Source: Siphonodentalium dalli (lineage: Eukaryota > Mollusca > Scaphopoda > Gadilida > Siphonodentaliidae). From it: a DNA stretch of 64,000 nt. The notes under the pieces were generated by a model. That model saw only the letters and a program-made list of their open reading frames with translations, was not told where the DNA came from and ran no database searches. Position 1 is the first letter of the stretch, and every line of letters starts with the position of its first letter. Both the position numbers and the translations under genes were made by a program. Positions 11,751 to 20,702 of this stretch are shown piece after piece. Where the stretch lies: the NCBI GenBank assembly GCA_032622095.1, contig CP136064.1:3654280-3718279 (forward strand). The letters are read 5' to 3'.

Positions 11751-14112
11751 TGTGAAATATGAAAATGTGGATTTCGTATAGTCAAATTCAACTGTATAAC
11801 CCGAAACAGATAGCAGGGCAGTTTAATGATATCTTTTATCAGGAAATTCTAAAGGAAAAATCGTTTATAGAAAATAAATGTCTAGACCCACTCTATGACC
11901 ATAACACGCGGCTAAATCGAGCAATTACAATTGAGGAAGTAGAAACTGTCATTAACAATGCGAAAAATGGCAAAGCTTTTGGTCTAGATAAAATCCCATA
12001 TGAATGTCTAAAATGTGAATCAGTAAAACCTATTTTACATTGTCTTTTCAACTACATATTTGATACAGGATTACTACCATCCAATTGGAGACACTCGATC
12101 ATTTGTCCTATTCCAAAAAACGGTAATCTTGACCCACGTGTTCCCCTAAATTACCGTGGAATCTCCCTTATACCGGCATGTGGCAAATTATATAGCAGTC
12201 TCTTGAATAACAGACTTATTGAATACCTGGAAATGCATCAATTGTTGGAAGACGAACAAAATGGTTTTCGACCAAAGAGGTCCTGCTTGGACAACATTTT
12301 TGTACTGACATCTTTAATACGAGGAAAACGTCAATTATTTACAACTTTTATTGACTTCAGTAAAGCCTTTGATCGAGTAGACAGGAATATGTTATTATAT
12401 AAACTTTTAAAAATTGGCGTAGATGGCAACATATATCAATCCATTAAGAGCATGTATCGAACAACTTATTCGTGCGTTCGTGTAAATGGCCGAATATCTG
12501 ACAAGTTTGAATGTAATTTTGGAGTAAAACAAGGTGACAGTCTCTCATCGACACTTTATAATATTTTCGTTAACGATTTGATTTCTGAAATAAAAAGGTT
12601 GAATATTGGTGTATCACTAGATGAATGTAAAGTATCTTCCATAATGTACGCAGATGATATTGCGTTAATTGCTGAAAACGAAGCAGACATGCAGACAATG
12701 CTTAACACCGTCGAATCATGGTGTCGAAACTGGCGTATGACAGTCAATCTGGATAAAACTAAAATTGTACATTTTAGACATAAAAACAGAATAAAAACAA
12801 ACTATAATTTCTTATTCCAAAATCAGAGAATCGAAAAAGTGGATCAGTATAAATATCTCGGAATAATTCTCCATGAACATGGTAGTTTTGATACAGCAGC
12901 TGAAACATTAGCTAAATCATCAGGCAGGGCATTGGGAGCGTTAATATCGAGCGTCCACTCTTATAGAGACATAGGTGTCAAAACGTACCTGAAAATATTC
13001 TTGACCTGTGTGTGCCCAGTTATGGATTATGCATCCGCTATTTGGGGATATCGTAAATACTCATGTATAGATATGGTGCAAAATCGAGCGCTAAGATACT
13101 TCCTTGGGGTCCACAGATTTTGTCCGCTTTTAGCTGTAGGTGGGGAATTTGGTATTCATTCGAGTCAAGTCCGAAGATGGCTTAACATGGCAAGACTATG
13201 GAATTATTTTATACACATGCAAGATGACAGATTAGCAAAAATGGTTTTCCTTTGGGATCTCATGAATAATAGCGATGGATGGTGTGCATCATTTAGTAGT
13301 GTTTTGTCGGAAATAAATATGACAAGCACCTTTGAAAACCTACAGATATGTAATATACATGACCTCGAACGAGAGCTTTCCGCATTTAAACAGAAAACTT
13401 GGATTGAAAAAATGACATATGTACCAAAGCTACGCACATACAGACTCTTTAAGAAAAATTATGCTATTGAAAAATATATTTCCATGAATATGGATAAGTC
13501 CCACCGCTCCATACTTGCACAATTTCGATGTGCGATTTTACCTCTGCGGATAGAAACCGGTCGATTTAGAAACGAGAAAATCGAACAAAGAATCTGCATT
13601 ATGTGCAGCTCTGACAAAGTTGAAGACGAAAAACATTTTCTTTTGTATTGTCCCTTTTACAATGACATCCGGATGTCTCTTTTAAATTCCGTCCCAAGAT
13701 ATATTAACGACATGTTTAAAACAGACCACATTGACGACTCTTTTAGTGAGCTAATGTTATTTCCCCGACAACTAGCAAAATTTCTTTTTGATGCTTTTAT
13801 GCGAAGAAAACGATTCATATACAAGTAAATTATACACCAAACGTATCAACATGTAAGAATACAAAATATATAAACCCGAATATCTCCAAATTGTGTAAGA
13901 TTAAAATGAAATTCTCTACTTTATATTCTCTTTATATCATCACTGAGGATAGTCCACATGTGTTGGACCAAACCATGTACATACTTATACTATTAAGCGT
14001 GACATATAGGCCCTATGGGCCGGGTGCTAATTGTAATTGAAATATATATATATATTAATGATTTATGTATTGCACATGTCACGTTAATAAATGATTATCT
14101 CTCTCTCTCTAT
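11750..14112 (+). mobile_element. 5'-truncated LINE including 3' UTR
   Basis: The reverse transcriptase frame is followed by about 280 bp of AT-rich 3' UTR ending in AATAAATGATTATC and a (TC)n tail near 14088-14112. The left boundary is approximate. No obvious target duplication was recognised because both flanks are TA-rich. Confidence 0.75.
11759..13828 (+). CDS. Non-LTR retrotransposon reverse transcriptase (689 aa)
   Basis: An uninterrupted frame encoding a LINE reverse transcriptase. The RT blocks are in order: KAFGLDKIPYE near residue 75, NYRGISLIP near 131, NGFRPKRSCLDNIF near 167, TTFIDFSKAFDRVD near 197, GVKQGDSLSSTLYN near 255, and the catalytic YADD at about 297-300, then a thumb region (YKYLGIILH). 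A C-terminal Cys/His cluster, CIMC then HFLLYC, lies near residues 617-639. The upstream apurinic endonuclease domain of such LINEs is absent, and the frame starts just before the RT, so this is a 5'-truncated copy whose remaining ORF is intact. It belongs to the Jockey/CR1/I-like range; exact clade not determined. Confidence 0.92.
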   Translation: MKMWISYSQIQLYNPKQIAGQFNDIFYQEILKEKSFIENKCLDPLYDHNTRLNRAITIEEVETVINNAKNGKAFGLDKIPYECLKCESVKPILHCLFNYIFDTGLLPSNWRHSIICPIPKNGNLDPRVPLNYRGISLIPACGKLYSSLLNNRLIEYLEMHQLLEDEQNGFRPKRSCLDNIFVLTSLIRGKRQLFTTFIDFSKAFDRVDRNMLLYKLLKIGVDGNIYQSIKSMYRTTYSCVRVNGRISDKFECNFGVKQGDSLSSTLYNIFVNDLISEIKRLNIGVSLDECKVSSIMYADDIALIAENEADMQTMLNTVESWCRNWRMTVNLDKTKIVHFRHKNRIKTNYNFLFQNQRIEKVDQYKYLGIILHEHGSFDTAAETLAKSSGRALGALISSVHSYRDIGVKTYLKIFLTCVCPVMDYASAIWGYRKYSCIDMVQNRALRYFLGVHRFCPLLAVGGEFGIHSSQVRRWLNMARLWNYFIHMQDDRLAKMVFLWDLMNNSDGWCASFSSVLSEINMTSTFENLQICNIHDLERELSAFKQKTWIEKMTYVPKLRTYRLFKKNYAIEKYISMNMDKSHRSILAQFRCAILPLRIETGRFRNEKIEQRICIMCSSDKVEDEKHFLLYCPFYNDIRMSLLNSVPRYINDMFKTDHIDDSFSELMLFPRQLAKFLFDAFMRRKRFIYK

Positions 14113-14387
14113 ATATAGTCTATAATATATAACTATAATTAGTTGGGATGTGACAGAACTATCCATTTGAAGTATTTGGGGGCGGGGGTGCGTATCGACT
14201 CACAACTTTGATCAAATTGTTATCAGAATGGTACCGGTGTTAAACACTTTAGCGTTTTGTCTATAGGTTATAAGCAACTAAATAATTGAAATTATGCCCC
14301 TTGGCATGCATTTGTGTAGGGAAACTCGAGTCAGCAAAAAACAAAATACCGACAGCTGAATGGTGTATAATATCTTCGGTTGTTTAA

Positions 14388-14720
14388 GGGTCAGACGCAC
14401 GTTTTGCCAAAATTTCCAGGTATTTCAAAATGTATTTTCTCTAAATCTATCAGGAATATCTTTGTGAAATTTTGTACAAGAGATTATTGTGGTACAATAC
14501 ATAAGAACCATTGGACATTTGGTTATTATAATCTCATTTACTTTATTTTTATGGCATGAAAAATCTTTAAAATTTCACTTTGTTCAGGTACCGAGAACTA
14601 CTGTAAAACAGATTTTTTTCGAAAGTGCATTTCATATATATACATGATATCATATCTGAAGATCATGAGAGGAGACTTAATTTTTCTTGATTCATGAAAT
14701 TAAATGATTATTTTCCCGTT
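14388..14720 (+). mobile_element. Partial TTAA element, GGGTCAGACGCACG family
   Basis: Preceded by TTAA (14384-14387). The roughly 330 bp closely match the left part of the full element at 44774-45730. It breaks off near 14720 without the right terminus. Confidence 0.85.
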
Positions 14721-14795
14721 CCGAGGTCATATAGCTATAGTGGTCGTGCCCCTTTTTGTTTTTGCGTAATTGGCGGAAGGGGCCGTAAGTTATAG

Positions 14796-15187
14796 GCTGA
14801 ATATATAGGTCACTCTCACCGGTTTTCTGTGATAAAGTTACCCAGGTTCCTGAAATTGTGATAAAGTTACCCAGGTTGGAGAAGAATGTGATAAAGTTAC
14901 TCAGGTTAATAATAGTTCATGTTTGGCAACAAATTATTGATTTTTGTGATCAAAATGACGAACGACAGTACTAATATGTCTTAATTTATGCTTGATAAGG
15001 GCTATTACTTGCCAAAACTGAATAGAACAATATTTCCCTCTGTCACTTTTAAATCGAGTTGATATTGTGAGATTTGCTTAACCTGGGTAACTTTATCACA
15101 ATTCTCACCAACCTGGGTAACTTTATCACAAAATTAGGAACCTGGGTAACTTTATCACAGAAAACCGGTGAGAGTGACCTATTCAGC
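14796..15187. mobile_element. Foldback MITE with 3+3 subterminal motifs, copy 2
   Basis: 392 bp. The ends read GCTGAATATATAGGTCACTC on the left and the complement of GCTGAATAGGTCACTCTCAC on the right. Each arm has three copies of TGTGATAAAGTTACCCAGG in facing orientation. The right flank is GTAAGTTAG; the left flank is GTAAGTTATAG, the same site with two extra bases. No ORF. Confidence 0.8.
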
Positions 15188-15196
15188 GTAAGTTAG

Positions 15197-15590
15197 GCTG
15201 AAATGGACATTGTCACCCCGTTTCGTTCAGTTGGGTACCCAGCTGTTTTAAAACTTTCAGTTGGGCCCCAGCTTTTATAAAATTTACAGTTGGGTACCCA
15301 GCTTTATGAATGCAGTCGATCTGCAGTACCCATGTCCTATGCATACAATTCTTCTCTGCTATTATTTCCAAGCATCGTGATTAATATACATCATAATTCA
15401 TATACAAACAAGCATTCAGAAATTTAACAGGTTCATTTCGCAATCAACTGACGGCAGCAATCACTAATTTAATCACGCCCTGTGTGAGATTTCATAAAAC
15501 TGGGAACCCAAATGTAAATTTTACAAAAGCTGGGTACCCAACTGAAAAAAAAAAAGCTGAACGAAAAGGGGTGACAGTGACCATTTCAGC
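15197..15590. mobile_element. Foldback MITE with 3+3 subterminal motifs, copy 3
   Basis: 394 bp, ends GCTGAAATGG...GTCACCCC, flanked by GTAAGTTAG (15188-15196) and GTAAGTCAG (15591-15599). The left arm has three CAGTTGGGTACCCAGCT-type motifs; the right arm has the inverse set, less well preserved. It abuts copy 2, sharing the 9-bp site between them. Confidence 0.8.
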
Positions 15591-15669
15591 GTAAGTCAGG
15601 GGCTAACAATGGTGGTTCCGCTCGAGCTATGGACTTGGGGGATGTAACTTTGGCACATATATATGTATA

Positions 15670-16442
15670 CTAGCAGGTGCACCCGACTTCGCCCGGACTG
15701 TTTCCCCTCTGCTTTTCGGCGAATTGCGCGATTTGTCCATTTTGAAGGTCAAGGTCAGGTGGGGTCACGATTTGACCCGTCCAAAACACTGCCCGGACAA
15801 AAGTACCCGTCGAAATCCATCCGGTTTTACCCGATTTGACCTTGAATTGATCATTTTGAAGGTCAAGGTCATGTCGGGGGTCACGATTTGACCCGTCCAA
15901 AACACTTAGTGGACAAAAGTAACCCTATGTATCAAATTTCGTCGATATCCCATCAAATTTCGTCGAAATCCCATCAAAATTCGCGATTTGACCTTGAATT
16001 GACCCGATTTCAAGGTCAAGGTCACGTCGCACGGACAAATGAATATGCTTATGACACTCCCCATACGAAAGTATCTCTAGACACCAAATTTCGTCGAAAT
16101 CTCATCAAAATTCGCGATTTGACCTTGAATTGACCCGATTTCAAGGTCAATGTCATGTCGCACGGGCAAACGAATAGGCTTACGACACTTCCCATACGAA
16201 AGTATCCCCAGACACTAATTTTCATCGAAATCCCGTGATACTCGGGCGTTCGACCTTGAAATGACCCGATTTCAAGGTCAAGGTCACGTCGCAAATTAAC
16301 AGGCCCATGCCACTCCACGGCCGAAAGTACCCCCCACATACCAAGTTTCATCGAAATCGGTTCGGTCGTTTTCGAGTCCATCGCGAACACACAGACAGAC
16401 AGACACACAGATCTTCCAAAAATAATGAAAATATATAATAGA
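15670..16442 (-). mobile_element. Non-autonomous Helitron-like element
   Basis: On the minus strand it starts TCTATTATATATTTTC and ends GGGTGCACCTG plus CTAG. The bases outside are A (5') and T (3'), the exact Helitron insertion context. A GC-rich stretch CCGGGCGAAGTCGGG lies just before the 3' end. The interior has repeated blocks with TTGACCTTGAAATCGGGTC and GACGAAATTTGATGG motifs and a (GTCT)n tract near the 5' end. No helicase. Confidence 0.72.
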
Positions 16443-16585
16443 TTCTGCACGATATATATAGTGCAGGAACCATCTCGTTCGCGGCACTGAGGGCGGTACG
16501 GTCGGGCGCTGTCGGCTTTTAGTGTGACCGCCCTATCATGATGGAGTTAGTTACCTGCATGGTATAAGCCAGATCATTGGGTCGC

Positions 16586-16798
16586 GGCCGTATTGGATTC
16601 ATCCAGCTCCGTTCCGTTGTTTCAGAGATGCTTCCAAGACCCGGTTCCGTGGTTTTAGTGTACTCGTGTACAAAGTTTTGGAGTAGCATTTCCATATATG
16701 TAGCTTTTGAATTATTCATGACTTCCATATATGCAATGCTACTCCAAAACTTGACTTGTAGAACTAAAACCACCGGACCTGGTGGATCCAATATGGCC
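16586..16798. repeat. Foldback element
   Basis: Inverted arms GGCCGTATTGGAT...TTTTGGAGTAGCATT and AATGCTACTCCAAAA...ATCCAATATGGCC around a short loop near 16705. It looks like a small MITE; no clear target duplication. Confidence 0.65.
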
Positions 16799-17010
16799 TC
16801 GTGTTAGTATAGGGCGAATTGAGCGATAAACGGAGGGTTTATGCATGGTGGTGTTTTAATCCTCTATGTTTTGGTGTTTTTTGGGGTTCCCTCTCGAAGA
16901 AGCAGCTCTGTTACAATTTTATTGTGATTGATTTATTTTCTATGATACAAATGATAGACAATAATATTAATAACTGACTGATTCCAGATTGGTATCACTA
17001 CATGTCTTAA

Positions 17011-17155
17011 AGGTACTCAATCCGATCATAGGGTCCCCATCTCAACAGATTCCAACAACAACAAAATTTTATCAAAGGTCACTTTAGTTATCAGAATCGA
17101 TTAATTATCCAAAAATAATGCTAACGACTGTGAACTATCGTATATTATGACGCAT
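17011..17155 (+). mobile_element. Truncated TTAA MITE, AGGTACTCAA family, copy 2
   Basis: Begins after TTAA (17007-17010) and matches the left 140 bp of the copies at 23875 and 49417. It ends where the 39-bp minisatellite begins. Confidence 0.8.
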
Positions 17156-17162
17156 TATACCA

Positions 17163-17692
17163 ACATAAGCCGTTCAGCTGTGGCGAACCCGGTTCTAACC
17201 CCTATAAGCCGTTTAGCTGTGGCGAACCCGGTTCTAACCCCTATAAGCCGTTCAGCCGTGGCGAACCCGGTTCTAACCCCTATAAGCCGTTCAGCCGTGG
17301 CGAACCCGGTTCTAACCCCTATAAGCCGTGGCGAACCCGGTTCTAACCCCTATAAGCCGTTCAGCCGTGGCGAACCCGGTTCTAACCCCTATAAGCCGTT
17401 CAGCCGTGGCGAACCCGGTTCTAACCCCTATAAGCCGTTCAGCCGTGGCGAACCAGGTTCTAACCCCTATAAGCCGTTCAGCTGTGGCGAACCCGGTTCT
17501 AACCCCTATAAGCCGTTCAGCCGTGGCGAACCCGGTTCTAACCCCTATAAGCCGTTCAGCCGTGGCGAACCCGGTTCTAACCCCTATAAGCCGTTCAGCC
17601 GTGGCGAACCCGGTTCTAACCCCTATAAGCCGTTCAGCCGTGGCGAACCCGGTTCTAACCCCTATAAGCCGTTCAGCCGTGGATTTTTGATC
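17163..17692 (+). repeat. 39-bp minisatellite (13 units)
   Basis: Thirteen nearly identical units containing TGGCGAACCCGGTTCTAACC, mostly 39 bp; one unit near 17330 is shorter by nine bases. Because 39 and 30 are multiples of three, frames stay open and would read SRGEPGSNPYKPF or SAVANPVLTPISR. No signal peptide, flanking exon or codon signature supports translation. Confidence 0.92.
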
Positions 17693-17729
17693 CCCGCAAA
17701 GTGAAGGGAACTTATTTGTCTGTTTCTTT

Positions 17730-19553
17730 CCGGTGGTCGGTGGCTTCTACGTGCAGGGGAAGTGATTTCTTTCCGGTGGTAGGTGGCTTCTACGTGCAGG
17801 GAAGTGATTTCGCGCCGGTGGTAGGTGGCTTCTACGTGCAGGGAAGTGATTTTCGGTGGTAGGTGGCTTCTACAATGTACATACAGGGAAGTGATTTTCG
17901 GTGGTAGGTGGCTTCTACATGCAGGGAAGTGATTTCCGGTGGTAGGTGGTTTCTACATACAGGGAAGTGATTTTCGGTGGTAGGTGGCTTCTACAATGTA
18001 CATACAGGGAAGTGATTTCGGTGGTAGGTGGCTTCTACAATGTACATACAGGGAAGTGATTTCCGGTGGTAGGTGGCTTCTACAATGTACATACAGGGAA
18101 GTGATTTCCGGTGGTAGGTGGCTTCTACAATGTACATACAGGGAAGTGATTTCCGGTGGTAGGTGGCTTCTACAATGTACATACAGGGAAGTGATTTCCG
18201 GTGGTAGGTGGCTTCTACAATGTACATACAGGGAAGTGATTTCCGGTGGTAGGTGGCTTCTACAATGTACATACAGGGAAGTGATTTTCGGTGGTAGGTG
18301 GCTTCTACAATGTACATACAGGGAAGTGATTTTCGGTGGTAGGTGGCTTCTACAATGTACATACAGGGAAGGGATTTCGGTGGTAGGTGGCTTCTACAAT
18401 GTACATACAGGGAAGGGATTTCGGTGGTAGGTGGCTTCTACATGCAGGGAAGTGATTTCCGGTGGTAGGTGGTTTCTACGTGCAGGGAAGTGATTTTCGG
18501 TGGTAGGTGGCTTCTACATGCAGGGAAGTGATTTCCGGTGGTAGGTGGCTTCTACATGCAGGGAAGTGATTTCCGGTGGTAGGTGGTTTCTACGTGCAGG
18601 GAAGTGATTTCGCGCCGGTGGTAGGTGGTTTCTACGTGCAGGGAAGTGATTTCCGGTGGTCGGTGGCTTCTACGTGCAGGGAAGTGATTTCCGGTGGTCG
18701 GTGGCTTCTACGTGCAGGGAAGTGATTTCCGGTGGTCGGTGGCTTCTACGTGCAGGGAAGTGATTTCGCGCCGGTGGTAGGTGGCTTCTACGTGCAGGGA
18801 AGTGATTTCCGGTGGTCGGTGGCTTCTACGTGCAGGGAAAGTGATTTCGCGCCGGTGGAGGTGGCTTCTACGTGCAGGGAAGTGATTTCCGGTGGTCGGT
18901 GGCTTCTACGTGCAGGGAAGTGATTTTGCGCCGGTGGTAGGTGGCTTCTACGTGCAGGGAAGTGATTTCCGGTGGTCGGTGGCTTCTACATGCAGGGAAG
19001 TGATTTCCGGTGGTCGGTGGCTTCTACGTGCAGGGAAGTGATTTCCGGTGGTCGGTGGCTTCTACGTGCAGGGAAGTGATTTCCGGTGGTCGGTGGCTTC
19101 TACATGCAGGGAAGTGATTTCCGGTGGTAGGTGGCTTCTACGTGCAGGGAAGTGATTTCCGGTGGTAGGTGGCTTCTACGTGCAGGGAAGTGATTTCCGG
19201 TGGTAGGTGGCTTCTACGTGCAGGGAAGTGATTTCCGGTGGTAGGTGGCTTCTACGTGCAGGGAAGTGATTTCCGGTGGTAGGTGGCTTCTACGTGCAGG
19301 GAAGTGATTTCCGGTGGTAGGTGGCTTCTACGTGCAGGGAAGTGATTTCCGGTGGTAGGTGGCTTCTACGTGCAGGGAAGTGATTTCGCGCCGGTGGTAG
19401 GTGGCTTCTACGTGCAGGGAAGTGATTTCCGGTGGTAGGTGGCTTCTACGTGCAGGGAAGTGATTTCGCGCCGGTGGTCGGTGGCTTCTATGTGCAGGGA
19501 AGTGATTTCCGGTGGTCGGTGGCTTCTACGTGCAGGGAAGTGATTTCGCGGTG
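17730..19553 (+). repeat. 38/45-bp variant minisatellite (about 45 units)
   Basis: About 1.8 kb of units built on GGTGGTAGGTGGCTTCTAC and CAGGGAAGTGATTT. Three unit types occur: 38 bp (ACGTGCAGG), 45 bp with an inserted AATGTACATA (block at about 17990-18430), and 42 bp with CGCGCC. Like types cluster, as expected from local unequal exchange. Open frames on both strands come only from the 45-bp periodicity. Confidence 0.93.
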
Positions 19554-19587
19554 AAATTAATCATCTTTTTGGACTTTACTTCGCCTA

Positions 19588-20297
19588 CCTTACTCGTATT
19601 TAAATTCGCGCAGTACTATTTTTCGCGCACACCATATAATGAGATGTTTCTGTTGCCATAAAACCATTCGCTCAAAATGGAATAACTCTATTCTATGTGT
19701 TTCTTTGTGACAGTCAATAGAATAGAATATAACATGTTTTGAAAAGACTATTGCACTCACCCATCGGTGCGCGAATTTAAAACTGAGCGAAAAATAGTAC
19801 AACTCCCAAGTTTAATCTAAACCAGGTAATATGTAATACAAGAGGGATATGTTGCCGAGTTTACATATATTATGGACATTGAATAGGCAATTACTCCTAT
19901 ACATATGTATGCATATATTTATATTCGGTCAACCGCTATCAACACCATTGCTCACAATGCCAAGCGACAAATCATGGTAACATAGACATTGTTGAACTTT
20001 GTATAAGAAATACTAATATTCCAGGTCGCCACAAAATGATGATGTATGTAGTTACTAGTTTATTGTCTACACGATGTAAATCCGCCGCGATAGTATTTAA
20101 TATACGCATATACTATCCCCAACAATGACTAAGAACCGAAACTGTTATCAGCTCCAAGATATACGAAAATATCACGGAAATATTACGAAAATATTTTTGT
20201 CAGTTTTGAATTCGCGCAGCTAGGTGCGCCAATTTAAAGTACGCGAATTCAAAACTGAGCGAAATATAGTACTGCGCGAATTTAAATACGAGTTAGG
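19588..20297. mobile_element. TIR element, CCTTACTCG family, copy 1
   Basis: 710 bp with inverted ends CCTTACTCGTATTTAAATT (right end one base different), flanked by TA. The subterminal zones hold many AATTCGCGCA motifs in both orientations, including an inner pair enclosing 19610-19800. The interior shows no transposase. Confidence 0.82.
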
Positions 20298-20544
20298 TAT
20301 GTAACAAGGTAACAAGACAACGTCGTGATATGGCCTATGTATTAATCACGCGGCAAACCTCGTCAGATTCCGGCACCGGGGGTCATATGTCGAGGAGTCC
20401 AGAATGATGTATTAATATCCCAGGATTCCACGAAAAGAGCAGTGGGTGGAGCTAGCGAGATTTTGGACACAATTATTATGAACGATCACGCTTTCCCATA
20501 AATCGCCAACAAGTATTGGAAGAAAAACGAGAGTCTAGCAACCA

Positions 20545-20702
20545 TTAATCTGTTATATTTAAATGCACATCTTCTCCGACGCCATACTTTGTTTTGTGAG
20601 TTTCATATACTTCATTCAGACCACTCATATACTGCTCGTGCACTTCATCTATGTCTGTCTGTGTCGGCTCCAATTTCTTCGTCACCTCAATAGGTTTACC
20701 AA
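20545..20702 (-). CDS. MOGAT2: MOGAT2-like coding exon 4 (terminal)
   Basis: 158 nt, from acceptor GATTCAG to TAA at 20547-20545. Completes a VVGKPIEV motif with the last base of exon 3 and encodes the C-terminal helix ending DVHLNITD. It aligns in order with the MOGAT2 tail (VVGKPIEV then a Glu/His-rich helix and a short end). It is too short to stand out as an ORF and was found by looking for the missing C-terminus. Confidence 0.9.

Noticed and set aside
17984-18430. Long repetitive frames on both strands in the second minisatellite
   Set aside because: Open only because 45-bp units keep phase; no start context, signal peptide or exon structure.
17163-19553. Regularly spaced repeats resembling a CRISPR array
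   Set aside because: Units are head-to-tail with no unique spacers and the sequence is plainly eukaryotic; these are minisatellites.
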